A stretch of DNA of 64,000 nucleotides. Origin: Desulfobotulus pelophilus (GTDB taxonomy: Bacteria; Desulfobacterota; Desulfobacteria; Desulfobacterales; ASO4-4). A program made the translations under genes and the position numbers. A model generated the notes under the pieces. It did no database searches, was not told where the DNA came from, and saw only the letters and a program-made list of their open reading frames with translations. This document shows positions 1 to 9,493 of the stretch, in pieces. The stretch covers positions 62,001-126,000 of the forward strand of contig NZ_JAPFPW010000010.1 of NCBI RefSeq assembly GCF_026155325.1, in the 5' to 3' direction. How positions within the stretch are numbered: position 1 is the stretch's first letter; each line of letters starts with the position of its first letter.

Positions 1-192
1 CAAAAGTTCCAGCCGCATGGCAGATCCTTCATGCTCCATGGCCACAAAACGACCCTTCCGCCCGGCAAGACCTGTCACCTTTTCCAGAAAAGTCGCATCC
101 AGATCCGAGGTCATCACAGAACGGAAGCCCAGAATCTCAAAAAATGTCAGTGACCTTTCCAGATCCGTCACAACAATATTGAGGTGATCCAT
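1..192 (-). CDS. VOC/glyoxalase-family protein, 3' part cut by the window edge
   Basis: The minus strand opens at position 192 with MDHLNIVVTDLERSLTFFE and stays open to the window edge, so about 64 N-terminal residues are visible. The pattern of a metal-ligand-like His at residue 3, a V/TDLERS turn and an amphipathic helix ending in GF is the first beta-alpha-beta unit of the vicinal oxygen chelate fold (glyoxalase I and dioxygenase relatives). These proteins bind a divalent metal, but the substrate cannot be told from this fragment. An in-frame ATG at 204 would add four residues and nearly touch the stop of the SOD gene upstream (207), so the two genes are probably co-transcribed. Family call fairly good, function unknown. 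Confidence 0.6.
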   Translation of the reverse strand, partial: MDHLNIVVTDLERSLTFFEILGFRSVMTSDLDATFLEKVTGLAGRKGRFVAMEHEGSAMRLELL

Positions 193-206
193 ACATGAAA
201 TCATGG

Positions 207-902
207 CTATGCCTTATTCCGGATTCGCTCCAGTCGTTCTGCCACCTCCGGCCAGTTCACCACATGCCAGAACGCATCAATATAATGTCCCCTTCCGCTC
301 TGATACTGGAGATAATAGGCATGCTCCCACACGTCCAGCCCCAGAATGGGTGTCCCTCTTTTTTTCACCGTATCCATCAGGGGATTATCCTGATTCGGTG
401 TTGAAGTGACAAAAAGGGATCCATTGGCATCCACACACAACCAGGCCCATCCGCTGCCAAAACGGGAAAGGGCAGCCCCATTGAAAGCCTGCTGCATTCT
501 TTCAAAAGAACCGAAGTCCTGATCAATCCGTTCCGCAAGCCTGCCCTGAGGCACCCCCCCACCATCCGGAGACATACTCTTCCAGAAAAAAGCATGGTTG
601 TAATGTCCACCCGCATTATTCCGTAAAGCATCGGGCAGCTTGCCTGCCTGAGCCAGAAGGGTTTCCAGGGAACGGTTAGCAAAGGCCGTTCCCTTCACGG
701 CTTCTTTCATTCTGTCGAAATATGCCCTGTGATGCTGTTCATAGTGAATTTTCATGGTTTCCGCATCAATGTGGGGCTCCAGGGCATCCAAGGCATAGGG
801 CAAGGCTTCAAACTTCAGGCCCGACACACCATCACTACCGCCGGAACAGGACACCATAAGCAGAAAAACCGCACAGATACAACCAGACCAGATACGCATC
901 AT
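207..902 (-). CDS. Superoxide dismutase, Fe/Mn family, predicted lipoprotein
   Basis: 231 residues. The mature part is a complete Fe/Mn SOD that dismutates superoxide to oxygen and peroxide. Predicted metal ligands are His53 (KIHYEQHH), His103 (YNHAFFW), Asp190 and His194 (DVWEHAYYL). GGHYNH and the NQDNP motif with Gln171 resemble the manganese type more than the iron type, but metal choice is inference. Unlike cytosolic SODs, it begins with a hydrophobic leader ending in MVSC at Cys19, a lipobox, so it should sit lipid-anchored on the envelope and handle extracytoplasmic superoxide. A strong ribosome site (AAAGGAGGAAT) precedes two consecutive ATGs. The stop lies just upstream of the VOC gene on the same strand. 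Tryptophan-rich family motifs are intact, with no sign of decay. Confidence 0.9.
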   Translation of the reverse strand: MMRIWSGCICAVFLLMVSCSGGSDGVSGLKFEALPYALDALEPHIDAETMKIHYEQHHRAYFDRMKEAVKGTAFANRSLETLLAQAGKLPDALRNNAGGHYNHAFFWKSMSPDGGGVPQGRLAERIDQDFGSFERMQQAFNGAALSRFGSGWAWLCVDANGSLFVTSTPNQDNPLMDTVKKRGTPILGLDVWEHAYYLQYQSGRGHYIDAFWHVVNWPEVAERLERIRNKA

Positions 903-988
903 TCCTCCTTTATCGCACCCCGGAACCCTGTCCCGGAAATGCTGTTTTGTTTACGGGCAAAGCCCTGAAATACTGCCTGATTATTCTG

Positions 989-2446
<1,458 letters not shown>

Positions 2447-2823
2447 GGTAACCTTTCGGGCCGACAGAGCCCCCAAACATTTTCCGGCATCCGGTACAAC
2501 AATCCTGCCTTTTTTCCTGCACTGGCATTCTCCAGTTTCAGATCCGGCCACAAAAGGAGCTTCCGTATAAAAAAAGACTATAGCAGGGGCTGTGGCCGGA
2601 AAAAAGTATAAACCCCAACAAAAAACGACACGCTTCCGGGCACCGGCCGCCATATACGGAGCTTCTTCTTGCTATGGCAAAAAAAGCATATTATTATCAT
2701 CCATTATCATTTCTCTTTCTTCCCTGCTTCCACCTTATCTGCCCCATGCCATTATGTTTCATGCGGCTTCATCAGTTCCATGGGCCAGAAACCGCCTGAC
2801 CGCCATCCGAAAGGACAGCCTGT
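2447..2823. other. Divergent intergenic region between selO and a PAS/mini-MCP gene
   Basis: 377 bases separate two divergently transcribed genes. A good sigma-70-like promoter for the rightward gene is visible (listed separately). No RNA gene, repeat or convincing small ORF was seen. The upstream extension of the selO frame (to 2653) lacks a ribosome site and family similarity. Confidence 0.5.
2669..2697 (+). promoter_or_regulatory. Predicted sigma-70 promoter of the PAS/mini-MCP gene
   Basis: TTGCTA at 2669-2674 and TATTAT at 2692-2697 are separated by exactly 17 bases. Transcription would start near 2704, leaving a leader of about 120 bases before the ATG at 2824. Confidence 0.45.
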
Positions 2824-3534
2824 ATGCACACAGAAAACACGGCCATTCCGGAAAAAGATATGATCCGAACCTTTGAAAGTGTTGCCAGCCGCATGAATGG
2901 CTTTCTGTACCGCTGCATGAACGATCCGAACTATACCATGCTCTTTATCAGCGGCATGGTAAGAAAAACCACAGGATACAACCCGGCCGATCTGCTGCAC
3001 AACAGGGTGGCCTCCTATGTGTCCCTTATCCACGCCGATGATCTCGCAAAGGTGGATCAGGCCATAGAGCAGGCTCTGGCAAAACATGAAAACTGGGATA
3101 TGGATTATCGCATTCACTGTGCCGATGGCAGCATACGATGGGTCAATGAACACGGAGGACCCGTCTTCAGTGACAATGGTGACATGCTGTTTCTGGAAGG
3201 GGTGATCACCGATATCAGCCAACGCAAAGAAGAGGAAACCAAACGCCGTGAACAGATGGCTGCCATCGGCATGGCCAGCCAGCAGATCATTGCCCAGACC
3301 CAGAACATCCTTGAAGTTCTGGATACCCTGAAAATGCTCAGTCTCAATGCAAGAATCGAGGCTGCCAGAGCCGGTGATGCCGGTAAAGGCTTTGCCGTCA
3401 TTGCCGATGAGGTAAAAAACCTTGCCGATGAAACCGGAAAATCGGCCAAAGCCATCACGGATCTTGTCCAGACACTGGATCAGCTGCTGAACAGTGGAAA
3501 AAAAGTGGCACGGCACAGGACAGGCAAAAAATAA
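2824..3534 (+). CDS. Soluble PAS domain protein with truncated chemoreceptor (MCP) tip
   Basis: 236 residues with no membrane segment. Residues about 15-130 form a PAS fold of the PAS_3 type, with FISGMVRKTTGY, a DIHxDD-like HADD and the closing VITDISQRK. Residues about 150-220 carry only the hairpin-tip part of the chemoreceptor signalling domain (LSLNARIEAARAG, GKGFAVIADEVKNLADET). The long coiled-coil arms and methylation helices of full MCPs are missing. It is therefore a small cytosolic sensor that may still touch CheA/CheW arrays or act by dimerisation. AAAGGA precedes the ATG. It converges on hisF. What the PAS domain senses cannot be read. Alternative: a remnant of a longer receptor, although the ORF is clean and has its own promoter. 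Confidence 0.75.
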   Translation: MHTENTAIPEKDMIRTFESVASRMNGFLYRCMNDPNYTMLFISGMVRKTTGYNPADLLHNRVASYVSLIHADDLAKVDQAIEQALAKHENWDMDYRIHCADGSIRWVNEHGGPVFSDNGDMLFLEGVITDISQRKEEETKRREQMAAIGMASQQIIAQTQNILEVLDTLKMLSLNARIEAARAGDAGKGFAVIADEVKNLADETGKSAKAITDLVQTLDQLLNSGKKVARHRTGKK

Positions 3535-3555
3535 AAAAGCTCTGATCAGGCTGCT

Positions 3556-3583
3556 CCCGTGCGGTGTTGTCCACCGGCACGGG
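3556..3583. terminator. Hairpin between convergent genes
   Basis: CCCGTGCGGTG pairs with CACCGGCACGGG around a TTGT loop with one bulged base. It lies between the convergent 3' ends of the mini-MCP gene (3534) and hisF (3592). No T-run follows on either strand, so it is at best a weak or Rho-assisted bidirectional terminator. Confidence 0.4.
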
Positions 3584-3591
3584 TCCGGCAA

Positions 3592-4353
3592 TCAGGATAC
3601 AGCCACACCCTTTTCTCTGAGGAATGCCTTCAGATCCGGAATGGCAATCAGACCATAGTGAAAAACCGAGGCCGCCAGCAGGATGTCGGCTCCCGCGTCC
3701 ACCGCTTCATGGAAGTGTTCCAGCGTTCCCGCTCCTCCGGATGCCACAATTTCCGCAGAAACGGCCGCTTTCATGGCCCGAATAACGGGCAGGTCATAAC
3801 CGGTTTTGGCTCCGTCACCCGCCTTGCTGGTGGGAAGAATCACCGGCACGCCAAAATCGTCCACCCTTTTGGCCCACTCCACGGCATCCACGCCCGTAGC
3901 CGTACGCCCTCCATTGATGTACACTTCATAACCCGAGGGCATGGAGGCATTCCGATCCACATCAATGGCAAGCGTAATCCGCTCCCTTCCCAGAGCCCTA
4001 ACCAGTTCCGGTATCAGGCCCGGATTCCTGAAAGCCGCACTGCTCAGGGAAACCCTGTCCGCACCGGCCTGCAGAACCGCCTCTGCCGATGCCACATCCG
4101 CAATGCCGCCTCCCACGGTAAAGGGTACAGTGGTTACCTCGGCAACACGACGGACCACATTCAGCATGGTCTGACGTCCTTCCACCGTGGCAGTAATATC
4201 CAGAAGGGCCAGTTCATCCGCACCGCTTTCGCAGTAGGCCCTGGCGCAGGCCACGGGATCACCCGCATCCTGAATATCCACAAAATGGACCCCCTTCACC
4301 ACACGCCCGTTCTGCATATCCAGACAGGGCATAATTCTCACTTGTCCGTTCAT
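3592..4353 (-). CDS. hisF: Imidazole glycerol phosphate synthase cyclase subunit HisF
   Basis: 253 residues, full length for HisF, the (beta/alpha)8 cyclase that uses ammonia from HisH to make IGP and AICAR in histidine synthesis. The general acid/base aspartates are present: Asp12 in PCLDMQNG and Asp180 in SKAGDGAKTGYD. The two phosphate loops (VGGGIAD and ASGGAG) and the AASVFHYG end are standard. The strand-6 region reads FGVPVILPTSKAGDG where most HisF proteins have GAGEILLTSMDRDG, a noticeable but conservative departure. AGGAGA precedes the ATG. No hisH, hisA or hisI is adjacent, so the pathway is scattered. Its leader contains two overlapping hairpins. Confidence 0.9.
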   Translation of the reverse strand: MNGQVRIMPCLDMQNGRVVKGVHFVDIQDAGDPVACARAYCESGADELALLDITATVEGRQTMLNVVRRVAEVTTVPFTVGGGIADVASAEAVLQAGADRVSLSSAAFRNPGLIPELVRALGRERITLAIDVDRNASMPSGYEVYINGGRTATGVDAVEWAKRVDDFGVPVILPTSKAGDGAKTGYDLPVIRAMKAAVSAEIVASGGAGTLEHFHEAVDAGADILLAASVFHYGLIAIPDLKAFLREKGVAVS

Positions 4354-4381
4354 TGAAAAATCTCCTGATTTTTTCCTCGTT

Positions 4382-4414
4382 GCTCATCCCTCTTTACCGG
4401 ATGAGCCTCTCATC
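4382..4414 (-). promoter_or_regulatory. Two mutually exclusive leader hairpins upstream of hisF
   Basis: GCTCATCC (4382-4389) pairs perfectly with GGATGAGC (4399-4406). GATGAG (4400-4405) can instead pair with CTCATC (4409-4414). The shared GATGAG means only one can form at a time. The element lies about 30 bases upstream of the hisF start codon on the transcribed strand. A regulatory role is speculative. Confidence 0.25.
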
Positions 4415-4545
4415 TGCAGATAACAAAAAACTGACTTTCATACCGGCTTCCCAATCCGCAAAGAGGCAGCCCTTCATGAAAACCGGTTCAGCAGTGGCGG
4501 AACCCTCAGCCTATTTACGGGCTTTACGGCATTTTTTGTCAGCTC

Positions 4546-5991
4546 TCAAAAACTTCCAAACAGTGTTCCAAGAACAATCAGCACCACAAGGGAAACAAAA
4601 GGAACAACCATGGCCGTCATGGCAAGATCAAAATAGGCCTGGCGATGGGTCAGTCCCGTAATGGCCAGCAGTGTAATCACCGCGCCATTATGGGGAAGGG
4701 TATCCAGACCGCCTGTGGCCACGGCTGTAACGCGGTGGAGAAGATCCGGGCTGATCCCATGGAGTTCCGCCATCTGCATATAGGTATCTCCCAGAGTGGC
4801 AAGGGCAATGCTCATACCTCCCGAAGCCGAACCCGTCATCCCCGCAAGAACATTCACTCCAATGGCAAGGGAAATAAGCGGATTATTCCCCCCCAGCCCC
4901 ACCACGCCATCGCGGATAAGCAGAAAAGCACCCAGCGAGGCGATAACCGCACCAAACCCCACAAGGCTTGCCGTATTAAAAATAGGCAAAAGGGAAGCAT
5001 TCGCTCCGTTATCAAGGGTTTGTTTCAGATGACCCAGCCTGTTTCTGTTGGTCACAATGAGAAGAACAATGGCGATGACAAGGGCAGCGATAACAGACCA
5101 GATACCCCTTACCTTATCGATGCCGGTCTCGCCGTAAAGAGGCTGGGACAGATAAGTCGTGTCCATTCGCGGAATCACCCAAAAGGTAGCGGCAAGGTTC
5201 ACGGCTATCACCAGCACCAGAGGCAGTACGGCCACCAGAACGGATGGCGGATTTTTGGGTTTTTCCTCAACGGGCAGCTCCATCAGATCAAAACCCTCAC
5301 AGGCGGAACGTTCGCGAAGGTCCTTGTCCGGAATAAATTCTGCATCTTTATGATCCCCGTATCCCATGGAACCCAGTTTTTTTGCACGAAACTGCAGCCA
5401 GAGCATGCCGAGGCTGAACATAACCGCGGCCGTAATAATCCCCAGACCGGGCGCGGCAAAGGGAGAGGTCCCGAAATAAGGCATGGGAATGGCATTCTGA
5501 ATGGCAGGCGTTCCGGGCAGGGCTGTCATGGTGAAGGTGAAAGCTCCAAGGGCAATACTGGCGGGTATCAGCATTTTAGGGATGTCGGCACGGCGAAACA
5601 GTGCGGCGGCAATGGGATAAACGGCAAAGGCAACCACAAAAAGGGACACCCCTCCATAGGTCATCACCGCGCAGGAAATCACCACGGCCAGAATGGCCCG
5701 GCCCGTACCGAGCTTTTCAATGATGGCATTGGCAAGAACCTCCGCACTTCCGGAATCCTCCATCAGTTTACCAAAAACCGCTCCCAGCAGAAAAACAGGG
5801 AAGTACAGGGCAATAAAATCCGCTGTGGAACCCATGAAAATCTGGGTATAACTGGCCAGCACTCGTCCTTCCAGGCTGGCCACAACGGCAAAGGTTGCCA
5901 GCACGGGGGCAAGAATCAGCAGGCTGATACCCCGGTAGGCAAGATAAATCAGAAGCCCGAGGGTCAGAAGAATGACAGAAATTCCCAGCAT
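4546..5991 (-). CDS. GntP-family permease (gluconate/organic acid:H+ symporter type)
   Basis: 481 residues, about 12 hydrophobic segments, typical GntP length. Family signs are the N-terminal GISVILLTLGLLIYLAYRG, FPVFLLGAVFGKLMEDSGSA, the conserved MTYGGVSLFVVAFAVYPIA and the late HRVTAVATGGLDTLPHNGAV. GntP carriers move gluconate or related hydroxy- and short-chain carboxylates across the inner membrane with protons. The substrate here is not predictable, and several relatives in anaerobes take up short-chain fatty or hydroxy acids. The gene starts two bases after the patatin stop with GGAAGGG just upstream, so it is the last gene of the operon that begins at 13002. Its place behind lipid-active enzymes suggests a carboxylate released from lipid or acyl-CoA metabolism (inference). 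Confidence 0.85.
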   Translation of the reverse strand: MLGISVILLTLGLLIYLAYRGISLLILAPVLATFAVVASLEGRVLASYTQIFMGSTADFIALYFPVFLLGAVFGKLMEDSGSAEVLANAIIEKLGTGRAILAVVISCAVMTYGGVSLFVVAFAVYPIAAALFRRADIPKMLIPASIALGAFTFTMTALPGTPAIQNAIPMPYFGTSPFAAPGLGIITAAVMFSLGMLWLQFRAKKLGSMGYGDHKDAEFIPDKDLRERSACEGFDLMELPVEEKPKNPPSVLVAVLPLVLVIAVNLAATFWVIPRMDTTYLSQPLYGETGIDKVRGIWSVIAALVIAIVLLIVTNRNRLGHLKQTLDNGANASLLPIFNTASLVGFGAVIASLGAFLLIRDGVVGLGGNNPLISLAIGVNVLAGMTGSASGGMSIALATLGDTYMQMAELHGISPDLLHRVTAVATGGLDTLPHNGAVITLLAITGLTHRQAYFDLAMTAMVVPFVSLVVLIVLGTLFGSF

Positions 5992-5993
5992 GA

Positions 5994-7079
5994 CTATCCC
6001 TTCCCTTTCTTTGCTGCGTCCATGGTTTCGTCCACTTCCGGGGGTTGGAAACTGTCTGTGAAAAGACTTTTCAGATTAAAGGTGGATCGCTGCCCCAGAT
6101 CTTCGAAGTGGTCGGCAAGAAAACGATCCGCCCACTGCCATCCCCTTTTGTTGAGATACTGAAGATAGGACCACTCCGCATTCATTTTACTGGACGCTTC
6201 CAGTCCCTTCAAATCTTCGTGGGCATGGATGATGTGAACGAAAATATCTCTGTATTGCTGGGAATCCAGCTTTGCCGATGCAATAATCTGGTGCAGCAGT
6301 TCAATGGAACGGAGTTCCTTGATAAGGCTGGAGTTAAAGGTAATTTCATTAATCCTGTTAATAATTTCACGGCTGGTCTTCGGCAGTGTGTCCCGGACCA
6401 TCGGGTTGATCTGCACCACAATGAGATCCCGTGTAGCCGTATCCTCCACCAGGGGATAGAGGGCCGGATTTCCGATATAGCCTCCGTCCCAATAGGCTTC
6501 TCCGTCAATCTCAACAGCCTGAAACATAAGGGGCAGACAGGCAGAGGCCATGACCGCATCCACGGAAATCTCCGGCTGGGTAAATGTACGCCCCCTGCCC
6601 GTCCGCACATTGGTTGCGGTCACAAAGACCCGGATATCCGTGCAGTGGTTTACGCAGTCAAAATCCACCATGGATGAAACCAGATCTCTCAGAGGATTGA
6701 TATTCATGGGATTCAGCTCATAGGGCGAAAACTGACGACTCAGCTGTTCAAAAAAAAGATAGCCCGGAGAACGCTCCATTGAATAACTGTCCGTCAGACG
6801 ATCCCAGATACTGCGCTGAATGGGTGAGGTCATGGCCCCATCGCTCACTGCTTTCCAAAAATACTCAAGGGCTTCCCTTGCACCTTTACGGCCGCCACAA
6901 TCCATGCCGGCGGCAACCACCACCGCATTCATGGCTCCTGCACTGGTGCCGCTCAGTGTTGCAATCTCGATTCTGTCATCATCCAGAAGCCGGTCCAGAA
7001 CACCCCAGGTCAGGGCTCCGTGAGAACCACCTCCCTGCAATGCCAGATCCACAACCTTACGCTCTTTTTTTCCGGTCAT
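5994..7079 (-). CDS. Patatin-like phospholipase
   Basis: 361 residues. It is a patatin-fold acyl hydrolase with a Ser-Asp dyad. LALQGGGSHGALTWG forms the oxyanion glycine loop, Ser46 lies in GTSAG and Asp198 in the DGGYIGNP motif. A hydrophilic C-terminal extension of about 140 residues follows. These enzymes release fatty acids from phospholipids or other acyl esters. No signal peptide is visible, so it should be cytosolic or loosely membrane-associated. The frame is open to 7181, but the start at 7079 has an excellent ribosome site (AAAGGAGAAACA) and places the family core at the N terminus. It lies 98 bases downstream of the acyltransferase/hydrolase gene and 2 bases before the GntP permease. 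Confidence 0.88.
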   Translation of the reverse strand: MTGKKERKVVDLALQGGGSHGALTWGVLDRLLDDDRIEIATLSGTSAGAMNAVVVAAGMDCGGRKGAREALEYFWKAVSDGAMTSPIQRSIWDRLTDSYSMERSPGYLFFEQLSRQFSPYELNPMNINPLRDLVSSMVDFDCVNHCTDIRVFVTATNVRTGRGRTFTQPEISVDAVMASACLPLMFQAVEIDGEAYWDGGYIGNPALYPLVEDTATRDLIVVQINPMVRDTLPKTSREIINRINEITFNSSLIKELRSIELLHQIIASAKLDSQQYRDIFVHIIHAHEDLKGLEASSKMNAEWSYLQYLNKRGWQWADRFLADHFEDLGQRSTFNLKSLFTDSFQPPEVDETMDAAKKGKG

Positions 7080-7177
7080 TTGTTTCTCCTTTATGCCATG
7101 TAAACGCTTCAGAGAAAACAGTAGGCCATACCTGCTTTTCACTCTGTCATGCCCTGTGATATTTCCTTTGGATCCTA

Positions 7178-9466
7178 TCATGGAATGGGGATAGTTTCAT
7201 CTTTTGTATTCCCATGAAGAGAAAGGGAGCCCGCCCCCCTTCTGCGAAACGGCGGAAAGGCACCCGGCCCCACAGGTAATACCCTGCCCGACTGATCTGC
7301 CGTCGTTTTTCCCCACTCTACGAAATAATCCACTACCATGGCCTGCACTCTGTCCGAGCCCCTGACTCCCAGAACATCATGGTGTTTCCCATCCACCCGG
7401 TGCAGCTCCTTGCGATCCGTTTTCAGACGCTGAAACGCTGTCGCTGCCGCTTCCCGGGCCACAAGGGGATCTTCCGCAGCCTGCAGTACCATACAGGGCT
7501 GAAGAATCAGGCCAAGCTGATCACCGGCCTTTTCCGTCATCCGTGCCAGTTCCCGGAAGGAGGTTTCCGAATGCTCCGCATATCCCACGATCTCTTCATC
7601 CCGACCGCAGGGCAGGCGCATCCTGTTCTTTTTATTTCCCCGGAAACGGGAAAGAATCCGGTCCCAGAATGCGGCATCTTCATCCGCACACAGACGATAA
7701 TCCTGAATTTTCACAGGCATCCCCGCAAGACAGAGAGCCGTAAGTCCCGGAATCCGGACTGCCAGCAGGCAGGCCAGAAGAGCCCCGAGAGAAATGCCTG
7801 CCACCGCCACATGGCCACAGAGCACATGGAGCAGGGCATAGCCCTCAAAAACGGCCTCTTCCCAGTCATCGGCCACTGTTTTTTCCAGATCTTCCGGCGT
7901 GGTGCCATGACCCGGCAGCCGCAGGGCATAAACCCAGAACCCCTCTTTCTGCAGCTTTTCTCCCAGATGACGCATCTGCTCCGGCACCCCGAGATAACCA
8001 TGTATAAGGAGAATGCCCATCTTTCCCTGCCTGCCTTCAAGGAGAAAGGGCCGCCCTCCCTCCCTGTTCTGCAAAGCCGCATCCGTGCCAAAACGGCTAC
8101 GGCTATCCTCAAAAGAGCGGACACCTTTTTCCAAAAGATGAGATACCAGTCTGCGCCGGATATGGAATGGCGTTTCTCTGGCCAGTCGCTGAATATGGGG
8201 CCTCAAAATGCTTAATGGTTCAATTTCATTAGCCATAACCGCAATAGGATTGGTCACGCGAATATCATGAAAATCATAATCCGCCTGAAATTTTTCTTTG
8301 TGGCGCAGCAGCTTTCCATCCTCTGTCAGGCTGAGGACCCCCCTGTCCTGGGCATAACGAAGAAAATCCGCACACCGGCCGAATCGGTCATCGGTGATAA
8401 GATGGATCTGGCTGCGATCAAGGCTTTTATGGAGATAGAGACGTTTTGCATCCAGCCTCTGGGCGGCAGCCAGGTAGACCCTTCGGCGAAGATCCTCTAT
8501 ATCAATAATGTCGCCGGGCATCTCCCTTACAAGGCTTGCAAACAGATGGTCCGGGTTTACCGTAGTCATGGCATAGATGGCTGCCATGTAATCCTGCATG
8601 AGCTGAAAGGCCGACTGCCGCAGCAGCTGCCTTGAAGCAATGGCATCATCGGGGCCAAAGAATTTCGGGCTGGCAATGTCTGCCGTAATGACAGGATCCT
8701 GAAGATAGGTTCCTACTTCCAGAGGACGCCCCAGCCGTATATCCACATCCACACCATCCAGCAGCATGCTGCCTTCTGTCATCAGCTCCTCGTTGACCCG
8801 CTGGGGCAAAGCATCCACGAGAAAGGCAGCCAGACGGTTCAGGGCATTTTCCCTTACCCGCAGAGGGTAATAGGTTATGTTCACAGGAACAATGCATACC
8901 GGGTGCTCCCCAATCTCTTCCGGATCCATGATATCAAAAATGTCACATATGGCCCCGGCCCTCTGGCTTTCCTTCTTCATAAGACAGCCACGGATACGCT
9001 GCCGGTAGAACTCCGCCCGCAAAGCCAGATTGGCCGCTCCTGTTTTCGGCCGGTTTTTCCCCTCTCCGTTGTCCACAAGAAAGGCATCTTCCGCCACAAC
9101 CTTTTTACTTTTCACCATACTGCCCTCGGGGAATATCACCCAGTGGGCGTCTCCCTTAAGAAGGCTTTTCAGGATCAGGCGATCCCTGTCCGGTGCAGCA
9201 GTGGAAACAGCTCCCCCCTTCTCCAGAAAACCGGCCATGGCACCCGTAAAAAGGGAGTGGTGGGCCAGTGACCAGATGGGGCGACCCGTTATTTCTTCCA
9301 GAAGATAGGGAAGGATAAGGGTTTCGATCCGGGTAAAATGATTCACCGTAAAAATAACAGGGCCAGGAGGGATATGCTCTTTCCCGCTGATATGGGTTCT
9401 GGCATTGGAAAGATGATACAGGCGCTTCAGCGCAAAGGTTGTGGAAAGGAAAGCGAATCGGTTCAT
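7178..9466 (-). CDS. Fused PlsC-type acyltransferase and alpha/beta hydrolase
   Basis: 762 residues with two enzymatic domains. Residues about 25-250 are a glycerolphosphate acyltransferase-like (LPLAT) domain with VNHFTRIE, where His43 is followed four residues later by Glu rather than the usual Asp of HX4D, and with FPEGS at 112-116. Residues about 480-735 are a monoacylglycerol-lipase-like alpha/beta hydrolase with LLIHGYLG, nucleophile Ser559 in GISLGA, and a likely catalytic His in KHHDVLG. The roughly 230-residue linker has no motif I recognise. One half would add an acyl chain and the other remove one, suggesting acyl exchange or remodelling, but the substrate is unknown. AAGGAG precedes the ATG. 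It lies 27 bases after the SDR gene in a five-gene leftward operon. Confidence 0.85.
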   Translation of the reverse strand: MNRFAFLSTTFALKRLYHLSNARTHISGKEHIPPGPVIFTVNHFTRIETLILPYLLEEITGRPIWSLAHHSLFTGAMAGFLEKGGAVSTAAPDRDRLILKSLLKGDAHWVIFPEGSMVKSKKVVAEDAFLVDNGEGKNRPKTGAANLALRAEFYRQRIRGCLMKKESQRAGAICDIFDIMDPEEIGEHPVCIVPVNITYYPLRVRENALNRLAAFLVDALPQRVNEELMTEGSMLLDGVDVDIRLGRPLEVGTYLQDPVITADIASPKFFGPDDAIASRQLLRQSAFQLMQDYMAAIYAMTTVNPDHLFASLVREMPGDIIDIEDLRRRVYLAAAQRLDAKRLYLHKSLDRSQIHLITDDRFGRCADFLRYAQDRGVLSLTEDGKLLRHKEKFQADYDFHDIRVTNPIAVMANEIEPLSILRPHIQRLARETPFHIRRRLVSHLLEKGVRSFEDSRSRFGTDAALQNREGGRPFLLEGRQGKMGILLIHGYLGVPEQMRHLGEKLQKEGFWVYALRLPGHGTTPEDLEKTVADDWEEAVFEGYALLHVLCGHVAVAGISLGALLACLLAVRIPGLTALCLAGMPVKIQDYRLCADEDAAFWDRILSRFRGNKKNRMRLPCGRDEEIVGYAEHSETSFRELARMTEKAGDQLGLILQPCMVLQAAEDPLVAREAAATAFQRLKTDRKELHRVDGKHHDVLGVRGSDRVQAMVVDYFVEWGKTTADQSGRVLPVGPGAFPPFRRRGAGSLSLHGNTKDETIPIP

Positions 9467-9493
9467 AGCTCCTTAGTGGACAAAGGTTAACGG

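Noticed and set aside
4645-6162. 505-codon plus-strand frame opposite the GntP permease
   Set aside because: Composition rich in Gly, His, Lys and Asn is typical of an antisense shadow of a membrane protein gene. The minus-strand GntP reading is clear.
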